Below are positions 29,069 through 37,670 of a DNA stretch of 64,000 nt, in pieces (position 1 is the stretch's first letter; every line of letters begins with the position of its first letter). Under the pieces are notes generated by a model that saw only the letters and a program-made list of their open reading frames with translations, searched no databases and was not told the origin of the DNA. The stretch comes from Solibacillus sp. FSL R5-0449 (GTDB lineage: Bacteria; Bacillota; Bacilli; Bacillales_A; Planococcaceae): the NCBI RefSeq assembly GCF_037975215.1, contig NZ_CP150239.1, positions 112,501 through 176,500 on the forward strand. Direction: 5' to 3'. The position numbers and the translations under genes were made by a program.

Positions 29069-30545
29069 TATAATTGTTTTGCCTATGATTGTGCCGATTA
29101 TAACGGCGGCATTATTAGTATTTTTAAATAATAATATTAAACTTCAGCGAGTTGTAAGTTTAGTAACTATGATTTTTGTAATAGCAACATCCGTTGTCCT
29201 GTTACAGCTTATTCAAACAGAAGGTATTATGCGTATAGACTTTAGTGGTTGGGCACCGCCATTCGGTATATTATTTGTTGCCGATTCATTTTCGGTCCTT
29301 CTTGTTTTGACGGCAAGCATTGTTACAGCAGTCTGTTTAATCTATGCCTTCTCTACAATTGGCGAACGTCACGAAAAAATGTATTTTTATCCGTTCGTTC
29401 TGTTTCTACTTGCAGGTGTAAACGGTTCGTTTTTAACAGGCGATATTTTCAACTTATTCGTTTGTTTTGAAGTAATGCTCCTGGCGTCTTATGTACTTGT
29501 TGCTTTGGGCGGTGGAAAGATACAGCTGCGCGAGTCGATCAAGTATGTACTCATTAATGTAGTCGCTTCATGGATTTTCCTTGTAGCCCTCGCATTCATG
29601 TACGGAACGTTAAAGACATTAAATATGGCACATATTGCACAGCGCGTTGCAGAAGCCGGCCAAGATCCGTTACTGACGGTTGTAGCACTAGTTTTCCTCA
29701 TTGTATTTGCTTTAAAGGGAGGCTTGCTGCTGTTCTTTTGGCTGCCTGGTTCATACAGTGTGCCTCCAACAGCGGTACAGGCATTATTTGCTGCGCTACT
29801 AACAAAAGTCGGTATTTATGCATTATTCCGTACGTTCACGCTTATGTTTCCATTACAGCCGGAAGTTACGCATACAGCGATCGGCGTGATGGCAGGACTG
29901 ACAATTATAGCAGGATGTATGGGCGCATTTGCCGGACGCGATGTACGGACAATTGCTACGTATAACGTTATCATCAGTGTTGGCTTTATATTGACGGCAC
30001 TTGCAATCGGAACTGAATCTGCAATGGCAGGCGCGGTATATTACTTAATCCACGACATGCTCGGTAAGGCATTGCTGTTTTTACTTATCGGAACAATGGT
30101 GCTTTTAACAGGGGAAATTGTCGTGAAAAATATGAATGGTTTAATTCGAATTTATCCGGTATTCGGCTGGCTGTTCTTCATTATGTTATGTGCACTTGTC
30201 GGAATTCCTCCATTAAGCGGATTTATCGGAAAAGTATTGATCGGCCAGGGTGCTGTTGAAACAGAGTCCTATATTTTATTGGCACTGGCATTCGGTTCGA
30301 GTATCATCGTGCTCTATTCATTAATGCGTATTTTCCTTGCTTCATTTTTTGGAGAAACATCGATTAATGAAGAGGACAAAATTCGGATGCCACGCGGGGC
30401 GATGGTATCATTTGTGCTATTGACGATCTGTATTGTTGCTTTAGGGGTTGGCGCAGAAGGTCTGGCGGTTTATGTGAATGATGCTGCCTACACATTATCA
30501 AATCCTTCCGTATACATTGATGCGGTTTTAAACACGAATAAATAA
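29061..30545 (+). CDS. mrpD: Na+/H+ antiporter subunit D
   Basis: 494 residues, about 14 membrane segments, related to NuoM/NuoN. It has GDIFNLFVCFEVMLLASYVLVALGG, with the key Glu, and FWLPGSYSVPPTAVQALFAALLTKVGIYAL, with the key Lys. It forms one of the two antiporter-like channels with MrpA. ATG at 29061 follows GGAGGG by 7 bases and overlaps mrpC by 8 bases. Confidence 0.95.
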   Translation: MNNIIVLPMIVPIITAALLVFLNNNIKLQRVVSLVTMIFVIATSVVLLQLIQTEGIMRIDFSGWAPPFGILFVADSFSVLLVLTASIVTAVCLIYAFSTIGERHEKMYFYPFVLFLLAGVNGSFLTGDIFNLFVCFEVMLLASYVLVALGGGKIQLRESIKYVLINVVASWIFLVALAFMYGTLKTLNMAHIAQRVAEAGQDPLLTVVALVFLIVFALKGGLLLFFWLPGSYSVPPTAVQALFAALLTKVGIYALFRTFTLMFPLQPEVTHTAIGVMAGLTIIAGCMGAFAGRDVRTIATYNVIISVGFILTALAIGTESAMAGAVYYLIHDMLGKALLFLLIGTMVLLTGEIVVKNMNGLIRIYPVFGWLFFIMLCALVGIPPLSGFIGKVLIGQGAVETESYILLALAFGSSIIVLYSLMRIFLASFFGETSINEEDKIRMPRGAMVSFVLLTICIVALGVGAEGLAVYVNDAAYTLSNPSVYIDAVLNTNK

Positions 30546-30559
30546 AGGAGGGTGAGCAC

Positions 30560-31042
30560 ATGCTAGGTCAATTTATTATTAATTTATTTATTGCGGCGCT
30601 TTGGTTTTTGCTGAAGGATGATCCAACTGCAGACTTTACGACATTTATGTCAGGCTTTTTAGTCGGAACATTGATTTTATATGCTATGCACCGATTTTTC
30701 GGAACACAGTTTTACTTGCGTCGCGTTTTAAAGATTATTAAGCTCATCCTAATATTTATTCGAGAGCTGCTTTCATCAAGTATTTCTGTATTAAAACAAG
30801 TGCTGGATCCACAGATGAATTTTACACCGGGTATTTTTACTTATGAAACAAAATTAAGAGGGGACTATCAAGTGACAACATTGGCCCTGTTGTTAACGTT
30901 GACACCGGGTTCTGTTGTAATGGAAGTCTCGGAAGATAGCAGTACGTTTTATATTCACGCGATGGATATAGAAGAATCGAAAGAAACGGTACTCCGTTCA
31001 ATCGGCAAGTTTGAACGTGCCATTTTGGAGGTGACACAATGA
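30560..31042 (+). CDS. mrpE: Na+/H+ antiporter subunit E
   Basis: 160 residues with two or three N-terminal membrane segments and a soluble C-terminal half. The segment TLALLLTLTPGSVVMEV is the MrpE hallmark, followed by FYIHAMDIEE. AAAGGAGG precedes the ATG. The stop overlaps the mrpF start. Confidence 0.94.
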   Translation: MLGQFIINLFIAALWFLLKDDPTADFTTFMSGFLVGTLILYAMHRFFGTQFYLRRVLKIIKLILIFIRELLSSSISVLKQVLDPQMNFTPGIFTYETKLRGDYQVTTLALLLTLTPGSVVMEVSEDSSTFYIHAMDIEESKETVLRSIGKFERAILEVTQ

Positions 31043-31323
31043 TCGATTTAATTCTAAAGGCGGCACTTGTTCTATTTATGGTGGCAATCGGACTTTCCCT
31101 ATTTCGTGTAATAAAAGGGCCGTCACTGCCTGACCGCGCAATCGCTCTTGATACGATTGGTGTTAATTTAATTTCTGCGATCGCCATCGTGTCGATTGTT
31201 TTAAAAACAAAGGCATTTCTGGAAGCCATTTTAATACTGGGGATTTTAGCATTTATCGGGACAATTGCATTCTCAAAATATATAGAAAGAGGTGTCATTG
31301 TTGAGCGTAAATCAGCTGATTGA
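31039..31323 (+). CDS. mrpF: Na+/H+ antiporter subunit F
   Basis: 94 residues, three membrane segments. The conserved KGPSLPDRAIALDTIGVNLI motif contains the MrpF Pro-Asp-Arg signature. It is translationally coupled to mrpE by a 4-base overlap. Confidence 0.94.
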   Translation: MIDLILKAALVLFMVAIGLSLFRVIKGPSLPDRAIALDTIGVNLISAIAIVSIVLKTKAFLEAILILGILAFIGTIAFSKYIERGVIVERKSAD

Positions 31324-31705
31324 ATTAATGGCGGCATTTCTTATCTTGTTTGGTGCAATTGTGAGTGTCATTAGCGCATTCGGCATGATTCGTTTACCAG
31401 ATGTGTACACACGCTCACACGCAGCAACGAAAAGTGCGACTCTTTCTGTATTGCTTTGCTTGTTCGGCGGGTTCATTTACTTTTGGATCCATGATGGCTA
31501 TGTGAGCATTCGTCTCATTTTAGGAATTATCTTCGTATTTATTACGGCACCTGTTTCTGGGCATTTAGTATGTCGCGCAGCATATCGTTCGCGCGTACCA
31601 CTGGCGGAAGGTTCTGGGGACGATGCATTGAATGAAATTCTATTCGGCGAAGAGAATTTACAAGTAAAAGAAGAAGTGGAAGCCACATTGAAGAAAATTA
31701 AATAA
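31301..31705 (+). CDS. mrpG: Na+/H+ antiporter subunit G
   Basis: 134 residues, three membrane segments. The MrpG/PhaG core IRLPDVYTRSHAATKSATL is present. TTG at 31301 has AAGAGGT 7 bases upstream; GTG at 31292 overlaps that site. It overlaps mrpF by 23 bases. The ~45-residue charged tail (DDALNEILFGEENLQ...) is longer than usual for the subunit. Last gene of the operon. Confidence 0.93.
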   Translation: MSVNQLIELMAAFLILFGAIVSVISAFGMIRLPDVYTRSHAATKSATLSVLLCLFGGFIYFWIHDGYVSIRLILGIIFVFITAPVSGHLVCRAAYRSRVPLAEGSGDDALNEILFGEENLQVKEEVEATLKKIK

Positions 31706-31715
31706 TGAATTTGAA

Positions 31716-31761
31716 AAGCATTTTAGAAGTGATAACATATCGCTTTTAAAATGCTTTTTTT
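31716..31761 (+). terminator. mrp operon terminator
   Basis: A long stem, AAGCATTTTAGAAGTGATA with TATCGCTTTTAAAATGCTT, closes a short loop and is followed by seven T. Confidence 0.93.
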
Positions 31762-32102
31762 AGTGGATAACAAATAGAACGATGTGGATAACTTGTAGAT
31801 AATGTAACAAATTTATCGAATAACGGAGTACTGTTTTTTATTTTTAACAGATTATGGATATAAGAAATTAAAAATATTCCTATTTCGTATAAAAATAAAT
31901 AGACTTTACGAAGAAAAATGTGACGGTTTCTAGAACAAATGAAAATATATTGGAATATTTTTTTGAAATCCTGTTCTAAAATAGAATTTTAAAATATTTT
32001 TTGTGGATAAATATAATTTAACCTGTTGAAAAATGGTGATTAAATTGTGGATAATCGACGTTAATGTGTATAACTTTGTGGATAAATAGTATATGTGGAT
32101 AA
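31762..32102 (+). other. DnaA-box cluster behind mrpG
   Basis: Five perfect TGTGGATAA boxes start at 31783, 32002, 32046, 32077 and 32094. Two one-mismatch boxes are AGTGGATAA at 31762 and TGTGTATAA at 32065. All have the same orientation in very AT-rich DNA between the mrp terminator and the GntR promoter. No dnaA, dnaN or partition gene is near, so this resembles a DnaA-titrating or regulatory cluster and not oriC. A degenerate pair of TATTAGAA-type words also lies here (31927-31956). Confidence 0.75.
31927..31956 (+). repeat. Two-word remnant of the TATTAGAA array
   Basis: TTTCTAGAAC and ATATTGGAAT are 20 bp apart. The intervening AAATGAAA is identical to that between the words at 15812 and 15832 of the large array. 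This points to shared ancestry rather than chance. Confidence 0.55.
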
Positions 32103-32116
32103 TATTTCTTGATTTA

Positions 32117-32166
32117 TTGACAAATAAGCTTATCTTTTATATAGTACATTACAACACTAATGTACT
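32117..32166 (+). promoter_or_regulatory. GntR-ABC operon promoter and operator
   Basis: TTGACA (32117-32122), a 17-base spacer and TATAGT (32140-32145) form a near-consensus SigA promoter. A perfect inverted repeat, AGTACATTA (32143-32151) and TAATGTACT (32158-32166) with a 6-base centre, covers the -10 end and the likely start point. The layout fits autorepression by the GntR protein encoded next, as with YtrA-type regulators. Confidence 0.78.
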
Positions 32167-32191
32167 GGATAACTTAGAAAGGAGGATCTCT

Positions 32192-32563
32192 TTGATTTTT
32201 AACACACAGAGTACAATGCCAATTTATATGCAAGTAGCGGAATGGCTCGAAAATGAGATATTGGCGGACCGGCTGCTTCCGGAAGGAAAAGTTTATTCCC
32301 AGTATCAGCTTGCTGAAATTTTTAATATTAATCCGGCAACCGCAGGGAAAGGTCTGACGATTTTAGTAGAAAAAGAAATTTTATATAAAAAGAGAGGGCT
32401 TGGTATGTTCGTGATGGGGGATGCAAAACATCGGATTTTAACAACGAGACGAAGTGATACATTGACGAAGATGGCAAAGGAAATTGTAGAAGAAGCAAAA
32501 CGTTTAGGGGTAATGGATGAAGATTTAATTGAGCTGATCAAGCATATTCAAAAGGAGGGGTGA
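32192..32563 (+). CDS. GntR-family regulator (YtrA-like)
   Basis: A 123-residue YtrA-type GntR protein: a winged helix-turn-helix at residues ~8-75 (QSTMPIYMQVAEWLENEI, then YSQYQLAEIFNINPATAGKGLTIL and KKRGLGMFV) followed by a short dimerising helix. It lacks the large effector domain of other GntR classes. The start is TTG at 32192, six bases after AAAGGAGG; the frame is open back to 32093 but without a site. It precedes an ABC transporter, as YtrA-type repressors usually do. Confidence 0.87.
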   Translation: MIFNTQSTMPIYMQVAEWLENEILADRLLPEGKVYSQYQLAEIFNINPATAGKGLTILVEKEILYKKRGLGMFVMGDAKHRILTTRRSDTLTKMAKEIVEEAKRLGVMDEDLIELIKHIQKEG

Positions 32564-32567
32564 ATGA

Positions 32568-33455
32568 ATGATTGTTTGCGAACGAGTGGAAAAGCGGTAC
32601 GGCAGAAAGACAATATTGACACAGGTATCTTTTGAAATTACAGAACCAAAGATTATTGGGCTCATTGGACGAAATGGTGTCGGCAAGTCGACATTGCTGA
32701 AAATATTGGCAGGGCATGTAAAAACATCGGGTGGAATCATTGAAGTCGTTGAAAAAAGACCATTTCAAAATTTAACGGTCGCTGCGAATACCATTTTTAT
32801 CGAGGATGCGATGACTTTTCCGTCAGTGATGAACTTACAGGAAATTCTTGAATCGGGGAAAAGGTTTTATAAAAATTTTGCAACAGAATTAGCATTTGAA
32901 CTATTGAAGTTTAGCAGGATATCCGAAAAAAATCACCACCATCACTTATCCAAAGGTCAAAAAGCCGTATTCAATTTGATTTACGGTATTGCCAGCCGCT
33001 GTGCGATTACATTGCTGGATGAGCCGATGAATGGCATGGATGAGACAATCCGTGATGATATGTACCGCGTTATTTTAAAGGACTTCATGGCATATCCGCG
33101 CATAATGATTATTTCCAGTCATTATTTAAATGAAATGGAGCATTTAATCGAAGACATTTTGCTGTTGCATGAAGGGCAAGTCGAATTATTCGCTCCAGTC
33201 GAAGAGGTGCAGCAGCTAGCGGTCAAGCTAGTAGGGCAAAAGGAGAATGTGCAGCCGGCACTAAAAGAATATGAACTACTTGCGACATATGAAAACGGTC
33301 CAATTTATGAAGCGATTGTGAAAAACAGTGAATTGCCATTACCTGATGGCGTAAGGATGCAAAGTTTATCGGCTAGTGATGTATGCAAAGCGTTGACGAC
33401 ATCGAAAGGGGGTTCCGTTGATGACATCTATCGTAACAGTAAGTCCAATGCGTAA
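32568..33455 (+). CDS. ABC transporter ATP-binding protein
   Basis: A 295-residue ATPase. Walker A is GRNGVGKST (~34-42). The signature loop is the unusual LSKGQKAVFNLIYG, preceded by four histidines (NHHHHLSKGQ). Walker B is CAITLLDEPMNGMD and the switch is IISSHYLNEME. It is coupled to the permease by overlap and is part of a GntR-controlled exporter of unknown substrate. Confidence 0.9.
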   Translation: MIVCERVEKRYGRKTILTQVSFEITEPKIIGLIGRNGVGKSTLLKILAGHVKTSGGIIEVVEKRPFQNLTVAANTIFIEDAMTFPSVMNLQEILESGKRFYKNFATELAFELLKFSRISEKNHHHHLSKGQKAVFNLIYGIASRCAITLLDEPMNGMDETIRDDMYRVILKDFMAYPRIMIISSHYLNEMEHLIEDILLLHEGQVELFAPVEEVQQLAVKLVGQKENVQPALKEYELLATYENGPIYEAIVKNSELPLPDGVRMQSLSASDVCKALTTSKGGSVDDIYRNSKSNA

Positions 33456-34134
33456 TATTTATGAGCAGGTAAAATGGAAATGTAAGGCGTACAGCTCGCT
33501 GTTCAGTACGGTGCTGATTGTTTATATTTTTATGGGGTTACTTTCGGGCGGTATGAGCGGTTCGTTAGGAACAGGAACTAGTTTTGTAAATTATGAAGAG
33601 CGCTTTTATTCATTGGACGGATTTTTTATTTATACGATTATACTCATGCTGATTTTAGGTTGGATGCTTGCTTCAAAGCAGCTTGCCCGGCAAAATTATT
33701 CGATTGTCACGACAAATTTAACGGAAGTTGCTTCAACAGGAATATTCCTTATCATTTTATGTATTTTTACACTTGCGGCTGCAATTAGCACATTAATTAT
33801 TTCAGTTTTTATTAATCTGTTGAGTACGGGAGAACAGAATATATATTACGACTCCACTATTTCATTTACTGCTATCATCGGTTTTATTGTTTGTACATTA
33901 CTTGCCGCATCGATCGGCTATTTTTTGCACGCCATGTTTGATTTCTCAAAGATCGCTTTTATCATACTCGCTGCCGGTATCTTCTTATTAATTCGTCGAT
34001 ATACGTATGATATATGGCAATTTGTTTTTGGTGATGGAGCGATGCAGATTATCGGACGAAGTACTGTTTATGTCATCGTTATTTGGCTTCTGATTGCGTT
34101 GATCCGACAGAAAAGAGAGGTGACACGCACATGA
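33421..34134 (+). CDS. ABC transporter permease protein
   Basis: A 237-residue protein with about six hydrophobic segments (for example LFSTVLIVYIFMGLLSGG, FFIYTIILMLILGWMLA and IGFIVCTLLAASIGYFL). It has no soluble domain and matches the ABC-2/ABC-transport permease layout loosely. ATG at 33421, eight bases after AGGGGG, is preferred over the TTG immediately before it. It overlaps the ATPase gene by 35 bases and the next gene by 4. Confidence 0.8.
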   Translation: MTSIVTVSPMRNIYEQVKWKCKAYSSLFSTVLIVYIFMGLLSGGMSGSLGTGTSFVNYEERFYSLDGFFIYTIILMLILGWMLASKQLARQNYSIVTTNLTEVASTGIFLIILCIFTLAAAISTLIISVFINLLSTGEQNIYYDSTISFTAIIGFIVCTLLAASIGYFLHAMFDFSKIAFIILAAGIFLLIRRYTYDIWQFVFGDGAMQIIGRSTVYVIVIWLLIALIRQKREVTRT

Positions 34135-34802
34135 GTGGCATTTTGATACTTCTTATAATAATAGGTATAGCTATGATAGTTACAAACGTGTTAGTTTCAA
34201 AGGTGCAAATCTGGAAGCCGAAAAGAACACTTTGGTTTACGGTAATTTACTTTAGTTGTGGAATATTGGCACTTGTCTATTTGCTGTTTGTATCGGGCAA
34301 TGTGGAAAAGATTGCTTCTGATAAAGTTTTACAGCAGCAACTGGAGGAAACTGAACAGCTGGAGAAGGATTTAAAAAAACGTCAGTTTGAAAGTCTGAAG
34401 GAAGAGCATCTAAAATTTTCCAAAACATTTGAAGCAACGGCAGAAAACATTGAGGTTATTCGCAAACAAACGGGCCATCACTTACCGGTCTTTATTTCCT
34501 GGACCGAATCAAATGACAATAAAATAGAGGTTTCTTATTACGAGACACCGCTGTATTTGAATCGTGTTTATATTTCGCCGTATGTTACAGCTCCAAAGAT
34601 TTGGTGGAATGAAAACAAGCTATACATTGAGGAGACCGAAACGAAATTTACGGCAAAATCAATGCGTTTGTCTATGGAACTATTAAGCTCTTCTGAGTAT
34701 GAAAGCTATAATCATCCACTCAACGAATTAATTGGTAAACGGATTTTACACTTGAATGTTCCGAAACAGTTCAATATTATTGATAAAGATGGGTGGTATT
34801 AG
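34131..34802 (+). CDS. Membrane-anchored protein of unknown function
   Basis: A 223-residue protein. Two hydrophobic segments are at about 3-24 and 33-53, followed by a charged helical stretch (LQQQLEETEQLEKDLKKRQFESLKEE, likely coiled coil) and a ~120-residue beta-rich domain presumably outside the membrane. No family is recognised. ATG at 34131 overlaps the permease stop and follows AGAGAGGTG, so it belongs to the GntR-ABC operon and may be an accessory subunit. Confidence 0.75.
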   Translation: MSGILILLIIIGIAMIVTNVLVSKVQIWKPKRTLWFTVIYFSCGILALVYLLFVSGNVEKIASDKVLQQQLEETEQLEKDLKKRQFESLKEEHLKFSKTFEATAENIEVIRKQTGHHLPVFISWTESNDNKIEVSYYETPLYLNRVYISPYVTAPKIWWNENKLYIEETETKFTAKSMRLSMELLSSSEYESYNHPLNELIGKRILHLNVPKQFNIIDKDGWY

Positions 34803-34839
34803 TAGCTGCTTAAAACTCACAATGAATTGAGCGAATAAA

Positions 34840-35658
34840 TTGAAAAAGTTATTGAAATTAATCATTTTTATAGGTGTTGTCTATCTATTTTTATATATAA
34901 ATAATAATTGGCTTGTCACGACCGATTATGTACATGAATCAGAGAAAATTCCGGCGAGTTTTGATGGATACCGGATTACCCAAGTGACCGATCTGCATGA
35001 TGCAACATTCGGGGAAAATCAGTCACGGTTAGTAAAAAAAGTGCAGGCTACCAAACCGGATGCTATTTTCTTAACGGGTGACTTAGTAGATAGTCGCCGC
35101 TATGACCTGGAAAACAGTTTGCAGGCTGTCCGCCAGTTGGTCGAAATTACGGACGTATACTATGTCCTCGGTAACCACGAAGTTGCATTGAATTTAACAG
35201 ATGAAATATATACTGCTTTAAATGAGCTCGATGTCCATGTAATGCCGAATGATGCGGTTCAATTGGAGCGCAACGGAGAGCACATTATCATTGCGGGTGT
35301 TGAGGACCCGTTAATGGGAAAAGAAGTGGGTCAGTCGATAGATGAAGCCCTTTACAATATGGATCCGGACGCATTTAAAGTGTTATTGTCGCATCGTCCT
35401 GAACTGTTTGAAACATATGTTGAAAAGGAAATCGATTTAGTGTTTACAGGGCATGCACATGGCGGCCAAATTCGTCTGCCATTTATCGGCGGACTTTTTG
35501 CGCCAACACAAGGTTTCATGCCAAAATACACTGCGGGGATTTATGAAGAGCAGGAAACGGAAATGATCGTAAACAGAGGGTTGGGGAATAGTCTGTTTCC
35601 TTACCGGGTCTTTAATTTGCCTGAAATTTATGCCGTTGAGCTGAAAAAGGAAAGCTAG
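34840..35658 (+). CDS. Membrane-anchored metallophosphoesterase (YkuE-like)
   Basis: A 272-residue calcineurin-like phosphoesterase with an N-terminal membrane anchor (LLKLIIFIGVVYLFLYI). The metal-site motifs appear in order: VTDLHDA, LTGDLVD, VLGNHE, LLSHRPE and FTGHAHGGQIRLP. The substrate may be a phospholipid or nucleotide derivative and cannot be told. The TTG start at 34840 has no convincing ribosome site, so the start is uncertain. Confidence 0.87.
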   Translation: MKKLLKLIIFIGVVYLFLYINNNWLVTTDYVHESEKIPASFDGYRITQVTDLHDATFGENQSRLVKKVQATKPDAIFLTGDLVDSRRYDLENSLQAVRQLVEITDVYYVLGNHEVALNLTDEIYTALNELDVHVMPNDAVQLERNGEHIIIAGVEDPLMGKEVGQSIDEALYNMDPDAFKVLLSHRPELFETYVEKEIDLVFTGHAHGGQIRLPFIGGLFAPTQGFMPKYTAGIYEEQETEMIVNRGLGNSLFPYRVFNLPEIYAVELKKES

Positions 35659-35668
35659 TCAGTAGTTT

Positions 35669-35841
35669 TTCTAATATATGCTGCATGTTTTCTAATAAGC
35701 TTGAAAAAGTTCTAATATAATGTGGAAGTTCTAATAAATGTTCAAGAAGTTCTAAAATAGGTTTTAGTTCTTCTAATAAACAGGTGAACTGTTCAAATAA
35801 AGTGTTCCATTGTTCTAATAAACTCAAAAAAGTTCTAATAT
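35669..35841 (-). repeat. Phased array of TATTAGAA words, 9 units, opposite orientation
   Basis: On the + strand the word reads TTCTAATA(T/A), starting at 35669, 35690, 35710, 35729, 35750 (TTCTAAAAT), 35771, 35792 (TTCAAATAA), 35813 and 35833. Steps are 21, 20, 19, 21, 21, 21, 21 and 20. It fills most of the 284-base gap between the phosphoesterase and rhodanese genes. On the - strand one frame stays open and would encode Leu-Leu-Glu every seven residues, but it has no ribosome site. Confidence 0.88.
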
Positions 35842-35942
35842 AATCCCATAAGAGTAGGGATCCCTTTCTAAAAGCGCAAAATATTCGTAAGCTTGTGCAG
35901 AGTATCGTAAAATAAGTGAAAACAGATCTTAGGAGTATGCAA

Positions 35943-36299
35943 ATGGAAGGGATTATTACACTACTTGCAATGGTGGGAATTATTGCAATGATCGTGCGTT
36001 TTATGCCGAAAAAAGGCGTGAAATATATTACGACAAAAGAGCTGCAGCCTTTACTGGAAGACGAGAAATATGTATTTGTGGATGTCCGTACACAAAATGA
36101 ATATAAAGAGGCTCACATTCCTCAGTTTATTAATCGTCCTCTTGGAACGTATTTAGGGGATTTGCCGAAAGATCGGCCAATTGTCGTCATTTGTCAAAGT
36201 GGGGCGCGCAGTAATAAGGCGTGCAAGGAACTTGTGAAGCTCGGTTATACCGATATAACAAATGTCCGCCGTGGTATGAATGGACTGCGTGCAGGTTAA
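35943..36299 (+). CDS. Membrane-anchored rhodanese-like protein
   Basis: A 118-residue protein. One N-terminal membrane segment (3-20) is followed by a rhodanese domain with FVDVRTQNEYKEAHIP (45-60) and the active-site loop ICQSGARS (83-90), Cys84 being the sulfur acceptor. The substrate is unknown. ATG at 35943 has AGGAG 7 bases upstream; earlier in-frame starts (35916, 35937) are not supported. Confidence 0.9.
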   Translation: MEGIITLLAMVGIIAMIVRFMPKKGVKYITTKELQPLLEDEKYVFVDVRTQNEYKEAHIPQFINRPLGTYLGDLPKDRPIVVICQSGARSNKACKELVKLGYTDITNVRRGMNGLRAG

Positions 36300-36306
36300 A
36301 TAGAAG

Positions 36307-36342
36307 AAGCTAATGAATGGTACAATCCATCATTAGCTTTTT
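36307..36342 (+). terminator. Terminator after the rhodanese gene
   Basis: AAGCTAATGAATGG pairs with CCATCATTAGCTT and is followed by TTTTTC. It may also act on the convergent AlaX gene. Confidence 0.85.
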
Positions 36343-36360
36343 CATTTATCCCGCAACAGG

Positions 36361-37536
36361 TTATTGAAAGGCTTCTTTCATAGCCTCAATCAGCGCTTCT
36401 GCCGATACCTTTTTTTCACCGCCGCCTTGCACAAGTGCATCATTTCCGCCGCCTTTACCATTAATGAGCGGTAAAGCAGCAGCAGAAATATCTTTCATCG
36501 ATTTCATTTGCTCACTGCCGCGTGCCGCAACAAATTGTAGCTTGTCTTCATTATCGGCAACGAGCAGTGCAATTGCCTCACTATTTTGCTGTGTAATAAA
36601 ACGTGCCAGCTTCTGCAAACTTTGAATTGAGCGGTTTTCGAAGGTCGCTGCAGCAACTTTTTCGTTTGCTAATTCTTTTGCTTCAAATTCAAGAAGGGCG
36701 TCTTGCGCTTCCGTTAAATTCTTCTCTGTTTGTTTTGCTGTTTTCGCGAATTTACGCAACGCATCAGCTGCTTCCTCTTCCGGTGCGCTCAATTGGCGGG
36801 CCACATCGCTTAAAACCTGTTTACGCATAGCCAGCTGCTGTAATACGCGATTACCGCAAACGAAATGTACACGAATCTGCTTTTTCATTTTCTCCGTAGC
36901 TAAAATCTTCAACAAGCCTACTTGTCCGGTAGAAGTAGGATGTGTACCGCCACAGCCGTTGTAGTCATAGTCGGGGATAATGACTAACCGGATATCTTCG
37001 TCGACTTTCACATCTTTTCTTAAGTTATATTGCGCTAATTCCTCTTTTGTCACCCATTTTGTTTCAATCGGACGGTTTTCCAAAATGATTTCATTAGCAC
37101 GTTTTTCCACTGCCGCCAACTGATCTTCAGATACTTCACCAACATTTAAATCAATTGTTACAAGCTCTGTTCCTAAATGGAAGCTTACTGTCGCCATATC
37201 AAACAATTCCACAAAGGCTGCCGTTAAAATATGCTGTCCCGCATGTTGTTGCATATGGTCGAATCGACGCGACCAATGTAGTTTCCCGGATATTTCCCCG
37301 GAAATATTCGACACATCGGCTGCCGTATAATGACGAATTTCCTCATCGATTTTCTCAACATCAATAATTTCCAGTTCATTAATCCAGCCGGTATCATGGG
37401 GTTGCCCGCCACCAGTAGGATAAAATGCCGTATTGTTCAGTACAATGAAATTTCCCGTTTCATCTTTACCTGTTTTCACAACCTGTGCCGTAAATTCCTT
37501 CATCATTGCATCTTCGTAATAAAATAGATTTTTCAA
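36361..37536 (-). CDS. Alanyl-tRNA editing protein, AlaX-L type
   Basis: A 391-residue stand-alone editing protein that hydrolyses mischarged Ser- or Gly-tRNA(Ala). The N-terminal FYPTGGGQPHDTG (39-50), the zinc ligands in HMQQHAGQH (94-102) and CGGTH (195-199) are the editing-domain signatures. A coiled-coil segment (about 245-285) and a C-terminal DHHA1 domain with GKGGGNDALVQGGG follow, as in AlaRS. No aminoacylation domain is present. The start has AAGGAGTGA upstream. Confidence 0.92.
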   Translation of the reverse strand: MKNLFYYEDAMMKEFTAQVVKTGKDETGNFIVLNNTAFYPTGGGQPHDTGWINELEIIDVEKIDEEIRHYTAADVSNISGEISGKLHWSRRFDHMQQHAGQHILTAAFVELFDMATVSFHLGTELVTIDLNVGEVSEDQLAAVEKRANEIILENRPIETKWVTKEELAQYNLRKDVKVDEDIRLVIIPDYDYNGCGGTHPTSTGQVGLLKILATEKMKKQIRVHFVCGNRVLQQLAMRKQVLSDVARQLSAPEEEAADALRKFAKTAKQTEKNLTEAQDALLEFEAKELANEKVAAATFENRSIQSLQKLARFITQQNSEAIALLVADNEDKLQFVAARGSEQMKSMKDISAAALPLINGKGGGNDALVQGGGEKKVSAEALIEAMKEAFQ

Positions 37537-37670
37537 AGTCCATCACTCCTTAATTTCTAGTTTGTCATATGAAAACGTTGCTGTCACGGTGTAAATGAAT
37601 GATTGTTATTTGACGCGCGGCAATTTTCGTTTATGATAAAATAGAAGCATTTCCCGGAAGGAGCATGAAT

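Noticed and set aside
31762-32102. Chromosomal origin of replication
   Set aside because: DnaA boxes are present, but dnaA, dnaN, rpmH and other origin genes are absent and the neighbours are mrpG and a GntR-ABC operon.
35612-35827. A 71-codon - strand gene encoding a Leu-Leu-Glu heptad peptide
   Set aside because: TTG start without a ribosome site; the frame is a by-product of the 21-bp array, and the equivalent frame in the first array is interrupted by stops.
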